Of a stretch of DNA of 64,000 nt, positions 1-7,231 are shown piece after piece. Numbering within the stretch: the first letter of the stretch is position 1; every line of letters begins with the position of its first letter. The stretch covers positions 806,001 through 870,000 of the forward strand of contig NZ_JABTCG010000001.1 in NCBI RefSeq assembly GCF_014610845.1, written 5' to 3'. The notes beneath the pieces were generated by a model. That model was not told the DNA's origin and did not search any database. It saw only the letters and a list, made by a program, of their open reading frames with translations. Source of the DNA: Maribacter arenosus (GTDB lineage: Bacteria; Bacteroidota; Bacteroidia; Flavobacteriales; Flavobacteriaceae). The position numbers were made by a program, and so were the translations under genes.

Positions 1-1049
1 TTATCCAATTCGATAGGTTCAACAATTAATTCAAATAGTAGCAACTGATCTTTATTGCCGGCTAACCCAACAATATTTTGGTTATTATTCTGAATACTCC
101 ACATTTTTTTTTCACTGTTTAAATTTAATGCTGTGATTTTATTTTGATAAGGTAGATATATAGATGAGGTATCCCGGTAAATAATATAATTGAGAAGTGT
201 ACTGTCTGTTTTTTGTTGCCAGTTCGTTTTTTGATTCTTTATATTTTTTGAAATCAAAAAATGGTCTTTCATGTATAATATATCACCATCAGTAATTATA
301 GGCTCAAAGGATGTATTGATTCCAGGAATGGTCTCCAATAATGAAACAGAATTATTTTTCAGAGTATAAACAAAGGTTGTTCCCACAGAAAGAGTATCCT
401 TTTCCGTGATAAAAATCATCTCTTTATTATTTGAGAATTGAACATAAATAGTGTTTTTATCTCCTTTTTGCCACACAAGTTCTCCTGTATGTTTGTTTAG
501 AACTGATATTTTTTGATCTGATATATTGGCAAATTCATTATAGTCAACTGATAAAATGAATATATATTTATCATTTTCAAAGGTCTCAAAAACACCACTA
601 ATATGCAGGTTGGTCTTCCAGATTAAGTCACCGTTTTCATGTTTAAGCAAAAAAACATCAATATTTGAAGGGATGAAATGATTACATTTCTTAAAAATAT
701 TCAGGCTAAAAGGCATATTGTTCCGTCTGTATGACTTCGGACAAATGATTAGCAGGTTTTTATTGCTAAGCACCTGCATATTTGCAATGGCTGGTGGTTC
801 AACTTTTTCAGTGGCCCTAGTAAGGCCATCACCCCTTGTAGCACCAAAAATGTTATATTCTATTCGTGCTGTATCGATAATTTTAGTATCCGGAAACTGC
901 CACAATTCCTGATAACCGTCTGCAGTGATATTCAGGATTACTTCTTTATCAGCTTTTACAGGGGAATAGTAGCCAAACATTTTTTTAAAAGCCTGTGAAT
1001 AACCGCTGATGACTAAAAGGTTTATTAGCAAAATCAGTAATTTTTTCAT
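1..1049 (-). CDS. Secreted PQQ/WD-type beta-propeller-like protein (3' end cut by window edge)
   Basis: An open frame starts at ATG 1049-1047 and is still open at base 1, so 349 codons are visible and the C-terminus is missing. It begins with a signal peptide (MKKLLILLINLLVISGYSQ, cleavage after the SQA region). The mature part has recurring strands of the type LNKHTGELVWQKGD, LLKHENGDLIWKTN and LNLNSEKKMWSIQN. The hydrophobic-x-G-x-L-x-W core is what is seen in PQQ-like/quinoprotein beta-propeller blades. No catalytic residues are recognisable, so a structural or binding role at the cell surface or periplasm is inferred. It lies upstream-edge of a run of minus-strand lipoprotein genes. Another beta-propeller family is possible. 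Confidence 0.75.
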   Translation of the reverse strand, partial: MKKLLILLINLLVISGYSQAFKKMFGYYSPVKADKEVILNITADGYQELWQFPDTKIIDTARIEYNIFGATRGDGLTRATEKVEPPAIANMQVLSNKNLLIICPKSYRRNNMPFSLNIFKKCNHFIPSNIDVFLLKHENGDLIWKTNLHISGVFETFENDKYIFILSVDYNEFANISDQKISVLNKHTGELVWQKGDKNTIYVQFSNNKEMIFITEKDTLSVGTTFVYTLKNNSVSLLETIPGINTSFEPIITDGDILYMKDHFLISKNIKNQKTNWQQKTDSTLLNYIIYRDTSSIYLPYQNKITALNLNSEKKMWSIQNNNQNIVGLAGNKDQLLLFELIVEPIELD

Positions 1050-1194
1050 TTGTTTACTTATTTTCGATTTAGTTGAATACATTCCAATTAAATCAGTTAA
1101 CTGAAGATTGAAAAAGTTCGATATCAATCTTTTATTAATAAACTTTCATTCAACTATTTATCTATTGTAGTATTAAGACTTAGTGATGTTAATA

Positions 1195-1680
1195 TTACGC
1201 CGGACAAAGTGGAAAGGCATCAACATTAACCGATGTTTTATCGTAATAAATAATCGTTTCTTTAGCGTCTTTCCCTACTTCTTCTAAAACTTCCATAATC
1301 TTAAGGTTTTCTTCTTGTATTGTAAATGTTAAAGTTTGAGACGCAATTTCATTGTATGTTACTTTAATAATTAATATATCCTCTGAATTTTCAATTATCT
1401 GGATAGTTCCAGATTCAAATCTTTCTGTATGGTGATAATAACAATCAGGTTCGTCAAAATGATTAGTCCAGCTTTCTAAAATTTTACTTGTATTGTTAAT
1501 AAATCTAATGTGTGTGACATCACCATGATCTCTTACCCATATGGTTCCTGTATACAATTCTAAAAAAAGTTTAGAAATAGGAGAAGTGTTATCATCTTTA
1601 CTACAAGAACAAATTGTTGCAATACTAATCATTGCTAAAAGGGATAGCTTTATAATTTGCTTGATGTCTAATTTTTTCAT
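1195..1680 (-). CDS. Small lipoprotein, paralogue of the gene at 6466-6978
   Basis: This is a 161-residue protein with a lipoprotein signal peptide (lipobox near SIATICSC, Cys about 26) followed by SKDDN, a Bacteroidota surface-export-type signal. The mature part contains LFLELYTGTIWV, IRFINNTSKILESW, a CYYH motif, and a C-terminus YYDKTSVNVDAFPLCPA. The same landmarks occur in order in the 170-residue lipoprotein at 6466-6978, so the two are paralogues from a local duplication. The layout resembles lipocalin-like lipoproteins of Bacteroidota, but I cannot name a family. Function unknown; an outer-membrane or surface location is inferred from the signal. Confidence 0.85.
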   Translation of the reverse strand: MKKLDIKQIIKLSLLAMISIATICSCSKDDNTSPISKLFLELYTGTIWVRDHGDVTHIRFINNTSKILESWTNHFDEPDCYYHHTERFESGTIQIIENSEDILIIKVTYNEIASQTLTFTIQEENLKIMEVLEEVGKDAKETIIYYDKTSVNVDAFPLCPA

Positions 1681-1723
1681 CTTTTAACTTTGATGGTTAG
1701 AATTATATTCTATTTGCCACTTT

Positions 1724-1876
1724 TTAATTTATAAAAACTGAATATACTGTTGCAGTATAACTTCCAGCAGTAAGAGGAATAGCTACCCCGTTTTCCAAAG
1801 TATAGCAACATCCTTTATTCCGTTTTTTTATAAGGTATCCATAATGGCTTGCCTGTTTTGAGTTCGTTTTAATAAT
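1724..1876 (-). pseudogene. 50-codon open stretch in frame directly after the LRR gene stop; possible gene remnant
   Basis: After the stop codon of the LRR lipoprotein gene (1877-1879), the same frame stays open for 50 codons to a TAA at 1724-1726. The translation includes NKGCCYTLENGVAIPL and AGSYTATVYSVFIN, which reads like a beta-rich protein end. There is no ATG in a position to start it. It could be the tail of an older, longer gene cut off by a stop, a remnant of another gene, or chance in AT-rich DNA. Confidence 0.3.
1825..1861. repeat. Intergenic imperfect repeat, copy 1 (pairs with 3306-3342)
   Basis: These 37 bp match 3306-3342 at 31 of 37 positions. The shared skeleton is TTTTTATAAGGT, AATGG, TT, CCT, TTTTGA. 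Both copies lie just downstream, in the sense of transcription, of a minus-strand lipoprotein gene. Confidence 0.6.
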
Positions 1877-3244
1877 TTAATTGCAGGTTAAAGCATAACT
1901 GGCAATGTCATCTTTATTCCAACCAGTTGGAATATTGCTTAATTGAGTTGCATTAACCTGAATACAATAAAGACTATAATTAATTCGGCAATCCAAAACT
2001 GTTAAGGCAGTATTCTGACTGAGATCTAAACTAATTAGTTCGTTGTTAGAACATTTCATTTGTACTAAAGAAGTATTCTGACTGACATCTAAATAGGTGA
2101 GTTTGTTGCCAAGGCAAAAGAACCCAGTTAAAGCAATATTCTGACTGACATCTAAACTTGAAAGTTGGTTAATATTACAATATAGATTAGTTAAAGCAAT
2201 ATTCTGACTGACATCTAAAGTAGTGAGTTCGTTGTTATCGCATTGCAGATCTGTTAAAGCTATATTTTGACTGGCATCTAAACTTGTGAGTTTGTTGGAA
2301 CTACAATCGAGAGATTTTAAAGCTGTATTCTGACCAACAACTAAACTTGCAAGTTGATTACCGTAGCACTCTAAGCGAGTCAAATATGTATTTTTACTCA
2401 CATCTAAACTAGTTAGTTGGTTTTCATAGCACAACAGATCTGTTAATGCAATATTATTACTGACATCCAGACTTGTAAGTTCGTTGGAATCGACATGTAG
2501 AACTTCTAAATCAGTATTCTGACTGACATTTAAACTTGTGAGTTGGTTGTTATGGCAGTCAAGTCTTGTTAAAGCAGTATTCTGACTGACATCTAAAGTA
2601 GTGAGAAGGTTTTCAGAGCATATCAGGTCTGTTAAAGAAGTATTCTGACTGACATCTAAACTGGTAAATTGGTTTTGTTCACATATTAATTCGTTTAAAG
2701 CTACAAAATTTTCTATTCCTGTTAAATCAGAAATCTCCTTCCCATTTAAATATATTGAAGTAACATCGTCAATGTTTGAAGTTAAAACATAATCATCAAT
2801 TACATCGTCATACCCAAAATCAATTAAAGCCTGTTCAAAATTGTCATCCGGAACATAAGTGTATTTTTGACTGTTAGAACATCCATTATTATCTACTGTT
2901 TCTCCAGCTGGTGTATTAGGGCACATATCAACATCATCTGCAACGCCATCACTGTCTGTATCTTTTTTCTCAAAAACTGCAGTTATACTTTTATTCGATT
3001 TCATAACAACAGTTGTTGGATTACTTTTACCATTGGCCCCACCTGACCAATTCTTGAAAATATATTCAGCTGATGGAGTTGCCAATAATGAAATTGATGT
3101 TCCTTCATTAAACATGCCTGATGAGGGAGATACACTGCCTCCTTCTACCGGTGTAACTTGAACCGTAATTGAATATTGAATTATTGGGTCGTCTTTAGAA
3201 CAGGCAACCACAAGAAAAATTAATAAAACAATTATTTTTTTCAT
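1877..3244 (-). CDS. Surface lipoprotein with InlB-type repeat, thrombospondin-3 motif and 21-residue leucine-rich repeats
   Basis: This is a 455-residue protein. The signal peptide ends at FLVVAC (Cys15), followed by SKDDP, a surface lipoprotein export signal. Domains in order: a divergent InlB B-repeat-like segment about 25-92 (VEGGSVSPSSG, NWSGGANG); a calcium-binding thrombospondin type-3 motif about 95-122 (DTDSDGVADDVDMCP); a linker; then eleven 21-residue LRRs about 183-413 of form LTxLxCxxNxLTxLDVSQNTA; and a short capping tail with two Cys. LRR proteins of this kind are thought to bind proteins or glycans at the surface; the ligand is unknown. No enzyme domain is present. It sits in a minus-strand lipoprotein cluster with gaps of 158-196 bp, so co-transcription is uncertain. 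Confidence 0.9.
   Translation of the reverse strand: MKKIIVLLIFLVVACSKDDPIIQYSITVQVTPVEGGSVSPSSGMFNEGTSISLLATPSAEYIFKNWSGGANGKSNPTTVVMKSNKSITAVFEKKDTDSDGVADDVDMCPNTPAGETVDNNGCSNSQKYTYVPDDNFEQALIDFGYDDVIDDYVLTSNIDDVTSIYLNGKEISDLTGIENFVALNELICEQNQFTSLDVSQNTSLTDLICSENLLTTLDVSQNTALTRLDCHNNQLTSLNVSQNTDLEVLHVDSNELTSLDVSNNIALTDLLCYENQLTSLDVSKNTYLTRLECYGNQLASLVVGQNTALKSLDCSSNKLTSLDASQNIALTDLQCDNNELTTLDVSQNIALTNLYCNINQLSSLDVSQNIALTGFFCLGNKLTYLDVSQNTSLVQMKCSNNELISLDLSQNTALTVLDCRINYSLYCIQVNATQLSNIPTGWNKDDIASYALTCN
2006..2698 (-). repeat. Tandem 63-bp repeats encoding eleven leucine-rich repeats
   Basis: Eleven head-to-tail 63-bp units encode the LRR region of the lipoprotein at 1877-3244. The recurrent plus-strand phrase is close to TTCTGACTGACATCTAAAC at 63-bp steps. 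Units have diverged, for example KNTYL, GQNTA and NNIAL variants, so the array is not freshly expanded. Confidence 0.9.
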
Positions 3245-3305
3245 AATTTATAGTTTTAAGTTCAGATACTTTGTTCTTCTTTTTTTACATTGTATATATG
3301 ATTTG

Positions 3306-3342
3306 TTTTTATAAGGTTTTCAAAATGGGTTACCTATTTTGA
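3306..3342. repeat. Intergenic imperfect repeat, copy 2 (pairs with 1825-1861)
   Basis: 31 of 37 bases match 1825-1861. It lies 60-97 bp past the stop of the Fn3-like lipoprotein gene (stop at 3403-3405), in the same orientation relative to its upstream gene as copy 1. Confidence 0.6.
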
Positions 3343-3402
3343 AATCATATTTACTGGTTAATTAAGTTACATTACCTTGAATCTACATTCTTTAAAAACA
3401 AA

Positions 3403-4878
3403 TTAATTTATAGGATTATACGGGGTTGCAACAAAATCAATTGGTGAATCGCCTGAAGGGGTAACCTTAAGTGTACCATCCATATAGGAACCAGATATGG
3501 TCCAGTTCCAATCTTCAGAATTTTCGTCAGTCACATTTACAACCGTCCAAATCCAAAACATATCATTAGTAGTTGTCATCCCCCAAGTTCTTTTAAACCA
3601 ATTATAATATAACGGACAGGTGACATTATCTAAATCCCAAATACCCATACCAATAAAAACAGAATAGTTTGGGCCTATAGTAATTTCAAAAGTTTCAGAT
3701 TCCCCTTGAGCTATGCTCTCTCCGGGTAGATATAGACAATCAGATTCATTATCGTTGGTGAGAAGGTCAGCTCTTGTATAAACATCATTTGCATATCTTG
3801 CGACTTTTATTTGTACTATTTCTTTTAAATATACATTCGAGGATGTATTATTAATAAATTTAATGCTTCGAACTGGAGCAGAAACAACAACCGAGACAAC
3901 CTCACTATAGGATGAGTATCCGTTGGGTGTGTTTTTGGTAATTCTCGCTCTGTAATAATAAGTGCCTGGTGTTCTTGTTAATTGCACGTTATAAGGTGAA
4001 GTATGTGTGTTAGATGTATGTATTAATTCAAATCCGGAAGAAGAAGATACTGTGGATTCTTCCAGTTCATATGTATCCCAGGTCCCTAAATAATATGGCC
4101 ATGACGAATAACTTATAGCAACAGTGAATGTACCGTCAGATGTTGCAGCTGCAGAAATTGTAGGTGGGTCATACGCAGAAGTAGTGAATTCTATTTGGTT
4201 GCCATAAGCCGTATCCTCACTATTACTTGCGTAGGCTTTAACATAATATGTTGTTGAAGGTGATAAATCTGTAAGCTCGCTCGTAAATGATCCAGCGCCG
4301 GAACCATCTGTTGTTTTAGAATCAGTGATTGTTGGGTTTTCAGATGTACTCCAACATACACCCCGTGCCGTAATCGGGACACCTCCATCGTCCGTAATGT
4401 TACCTCCAGACGTTGCTGAATTTTCTGTGATATTGCTAATAGCAACAGTTGTTAAAACAACTGGACTTGTAATAGTGGTAAATTCAACCTGGTTACCATA
4501 TGCAGTACCCTCACTATTGGTCGCATAGGCTTTAACATAATAGGTTGTTGAAGACGATAAATTTGAAAGGTCGCTGGTAAACGATCCCTTGCCGTTGCCA
4601 TCTGCGGTTTTAGAATCAGAAACTGATGGGTTTTCAGATGTACTCCAACATACTCCGCGGGCCGTAATCGTAGCCCCTCCATCATCTATAACATTTCCTC
4701 CGGTTGTTGCCGAGTTTTCAGTAATATTACTAGCATTAACCGTTGTGACAGTTCCTACACTTTTAGCAGAAGTTACAGGTTGTTGTTCTTCACTTACATC
4801 GTCCTTTTGACAGGAATTAACGACACTTCCGACTACAAATAAGCAGCCAAGAAGATAATATAAAGTTTTTCTTTTCAT
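3403..4878 (-). CDS. Lipoprotein with two fibronectin-III-like repeats
   Basis: This is a 491-residue protein. Its signal peptide and lipobox end at SVVNSC (Cys23), followed by QKDDV. Two near-identical domains of about 94 residues follow, roughly 43-135 and 138-232. Each carries ITENSATTGGN/ITENSATSGGN, DDGG, ITARGVCWSTSENP, SSTTYYVKAYA and a final EFTT. This is the Fn3-like module common in Bacteroidota surface proteins. The C-terminal half (about 240-491) holds a third Fn3-like stretch (YYYRARITKNTPNGYSSYSE) and an unrecognised beta-rich part with Trp-rich segments. No catalytic motif is visible; a surface adhesin or binding role is inferred. The DNA of the two repeats is similar enough for recombination. 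Confidence 0.85.
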   Translation of the reverse strand: MKRKTLYYLLGCLFVVGSVVNSCQKDDVSEEQQPVTSAKSVGTVTTVNASNITENSATTGGNVIDDGGATITARGVCWSTSENPSVSDSKTADGNGKGSFTSDLSNLSSSTTYYVKAYATNSEGTAYGNQVEFTTITSPVVLTTVAISNITENSATSGGNITDDGGVPITARGVCWSTSENPTITDSKTTDGSGAGSFTSELTDLSPSTTYYVKAYASNSEDTAYGNQIEFTTSAYDPPTISAAATSDGTFTVAISYSSWPYYLGTWDTYELEESTVSSSSGFELIHTSNTHTSPYNVQLTRTPGTYYYRARITKNTPNGYSSYSEVVSVVVSAPVRSIKFINNTSSNVYLKEIVQIKVARYANDVYTRADLLTNDNESDCLYLPGESIAQGESETFEITIGPNYSVFIGMGIWDLDNVTCPLYYNWFKRTWGMTTTNDMFWIWTVVNVTDENSEDWNWTISGSYMDGTLKVTPSGDSPIDFVATPYNPIN

Positions 4879-4942
4879 CGTAGTAGATTTAATATTTTAA
4901 CTCATACATATTTGCTAACAATTCATTTTCGAAAAAGAAATC

Positions 4943-6376
4943 CTAATCACACCAACCAGAAGAAGGCATATTAGCACAATATTCTTCCATTGAGACATAA
5001 TGAACATCACAACCAACATAATTTGATTGGCTTAGCACCCAATCTAAAGTAAAAAAACAGCCGTCGAAATAGGCTGGGCCATAATCGAATAATCCGGTCC
5101 AACCTAATTCTTCTGATAAATCTATTGGTGGACAATCAATAACAAATGGTTTAGGCTCACATTCCAAATCAAAAAGGTCATCAAGCAATCCCTCTTCTAT
5201 CACTACAACATCTAAAAGACCTCCAATAACTTGAATTTGTTCCTTATTATGGGCACTGTATTTTCCTGTGACTCTTGCAATTCCCTCCGCATTTCCTGTT
5301 AACGTCACTTCAGCACATCCATAATAACTATCAGTTTTCTGTTGCATAGGATCAATCGAGCCATTGCTGTTCACGCTAAAAGTGATTTTCTGATTTTTCA
5401 TTTGGGAAGACCCACAAGTCAAACAACCATTAATGTCAATTTGATTTCCTACTTCTACCACATTCCAAAATGTCCCAATTTCTAATTTAGGAGGTGTTCT
5501 GTCTATATATACATTAATGAACAGATGATAGATAAATTCTTGCTCACTGCCATTTAAAACTAAACTTCTATCTCCTTCATAATTATAATAAAAGGCTATC
5601 TCGCCTTTCTTTCCTTTAAAATCATAAAGTGGATTTTCAAATAAAACACCTAGATCATGATAGAGGATGTATTCAAGACCTACAACTTTGTAGCAATCGT
5701 AACCAAAGCCCCCTGGTAAATCATAAACATGCAAATCATCCAAATTTGCAACAGTACTTTCAAAATAGGTTTGATAGTTTTCAAAATCAACGCCTAGTCC
5801 ATTGTCACCAAATGTTTCAACCATATCCCCTAAAATATCCAGCGTATTATCACCAAAATTCATTTGGATAACGTATGTAGAAAAATGATCGATTTCAGCT
5901 GTTACTATAGTCCCATACATACTAGAAGTTCCTACGCAATCTGTTTGTTGCCACCCAGCATAATTAGCCGGATAGTTAGAGTTGGAAGCATCACCATTAT
6001 CAAGATAAAATAGCTTAACTTCATTTGCATTAAATAGAGGTGAGTTAGTTGGTATTGTTATGGTTACTGGTATGTTAAAATGTAACCTGTCTGGGCCCAA
6101 TACTAGTCCTCCTGCAAACTCACCCATTATTCCCATGTTTTCTGGAAGTTCTGTTATAGTATCAAAAGACCTAATGGTAATTTCCGTATTACTATCTAAT
6201 GCACCTGGAGGAATAATGATACTTGCGCCTGAGTCTGTTGTAATAGTGCCACCATTGATCCCTATTATGTTCGAGTTAGTATCGAAGTTACCTATTGGAT
6301 TAGTACTATCTTTAGAACAACCCGATAAAAAAAAGATAGTTACAAACGATAGAATTATTATGGCTGATTTTTTCAT
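4943..6376 (-). CDS. Lipoprotein with N-terminal ZU5-like domain
   Basis: This is a 477-residue protein. The lipobox is FFLSGC (Cys20), followed by SKDST. Residues about 38-110 match the ZU5-type pattern: IGINGGTITTDSGASIIIPPGAL, then strands up to VTITIPTNSP. The middle and C-terminal parts are Cys- and aromatic-rich (NGCLTCGSS, ECEPKPFVIDCPP) and not recognised. ZU5 domains are beta-sandwiches often found in autoproteolytic or protein-binding modules; I see no firm protease site here. It belongs to the surface-lipoprotein run and is 64 bp from the Fn3-like gene. Confidence 0.8.
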   Translation of the reverse strand: MKKSAIIILSFVTIFFLSGCSKDSTNPIGNFDTNSNIIGINGGTITTDSGASIIIPPGALDSNTEITIRSFDTITELPENMGIMGEFAGGLVLGPDRLHFNIPVTITIPTNSPLFNANEVKLFYLDNGDASNSNYPANYAGWQQTDCVGTSSMYGTIVTAEIDHFSTYVIQMNFGDNTLDILGDMVETFGDNGLGVDFENYQTYFESTVANLDDLHVYDLPGGFGYDCYKVVGLEYILYHDLGVLFENPLYDFKGKKGEIAFYYNYEGDRSLVLNGSEQEFIYHLFINVYIDRTPPKLEIGTFWNVVEVGNQIDINGCLTCGSSQMKNQKITFSVNSNGSIDPMQQKTDSYYGCAEVTLTGNAEGIARVTGKYSAHNKEQIQVIGGLLDVVVIEEGLLDDLFDLECEPKPFVIDCPPIDLSEELGWTGLFDYGPAYFDGCFFTLDWVLSQSNYVGCDVHYVSMEEYCANMPSSGWCD

Positions 6377-6465
6377 TTTGTTTGATTTTAGGTTAATGCC
6401 ATACTATGCTTATAGATATTATTTTATAATAAAATTCAACCAATTAACCATTCAGTACAGAGTAA

Positions 6466-6978
6466 CTATAATGGACAAAGTGTTAACCCATCCACATTGA
6501 CTGTTGTTTTATCGAAATAAAGGGTAAATGTTTCAGCCGGAAATCCAACTTCTTCATAGACCATTACAATCTTGACAGTGTCTGCTTGTACTGTACATGT
6601 ATAGGTCTCCGATTCATTTGTATAGGATATTTCAATAATAATTTTATTTTCTGAATTTTCCATTAACGTCATGGCCCCATTGTCGATATTAATACCTTCG
6701 GCATAATAATAACATTCAGGGTCAATTGTAACCTGATACCAGCCTTCTAAAACTTCGCTTGTATTATTGACAAATCTGAAGTAAGTTGGTACCTCTGCAT
6801 CTGCGGGAACACCTCCATCATTATTTAAAACCCATGTTGTACCTGCATACAATTCTAAAAAAGTTTGATCAGCAGAAGAATCGTCATCATCTTTATTACA
6901 ACTGTTAAAAGAAACCATTAAAACGAGTGTAATAAGAAATGGGGAAAAAACATGTTTAAATTGCTCTAGTGTTTTCAT
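6466..6978 (-). CDS. Small lipoprotein, paralogue of the gene at 1195-1680
   Basis: This is a 170-residue protein. Its signal peptide ends at SFNSC (Cys27), followed by NKDDDD, an acidic surface-export signal. Landmarks shared in order with the 1195-1680 protein are TFLELYAGTTWV, FRFVNNTSEVLEGW, ECYYY, ENSENKIIIEI, EEVG and the ending FDKTTVNVDGLTLCPL. It is first in the five-lipoprotein run if that is transcribed as one unit. No enzyme motif; function unknown. No TAnnTTTG box is evident in the 253 bp upstream. Confidence 0.85.
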   Translation of the reverse strand: MKTLEQFKHVFSPFLITLVLMVSFNSCNKDDDDSSADQTFLELYAGTTWVLNNDGGVPADAEVPTYFRFVNNTSEVLEGWYQVTIDPECYYYAEGINIDNGAMTLMENSENKIIIEISYTNESETYTCTVQADTVKIVMVYEEVGFPAETFTLYFDKTTVNVDGLTLCPL

Positions 6979-7231
6979 GCTATTTGATTTATAATTTATT
7001 TAATTGTTTGATTTACCTACACACAAATTGTGCGTTAACCTTCCTTTGTATTCTAGAATAAAGTACTGGAAAATAAATACTTGAAGCTTAACAGTCTCGT
7101 TGCGATCTTTTGTAGATTTCGCCAACTCATGTTGCATTTATGTACTCTGGTTGCATCAATACATTTAACACCTTGTACACCTTAGCACGTAAATGAATTA
7201 CTGCCGTTAAACATGATGCAAAAAGAAGATT

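Noticed and set aside
718-912. Plus-strand 64-codon frame
   Set aside because: Antisense of the PQQ-like gene that is open through this region on the minus strand with signal peptide and repeats.
2006-2698. CRISPR-like periodicity
   Set aside because: 63-bp units are contiguous, coding and diverged, with no spacers; they encode LRRs.
6060-6500. Plus-strand 146-codon frame
   Set aside because: Antisense to the ZU5-like lipoprotein and its spacer; low-complexity hydrophobic text, no promoter.
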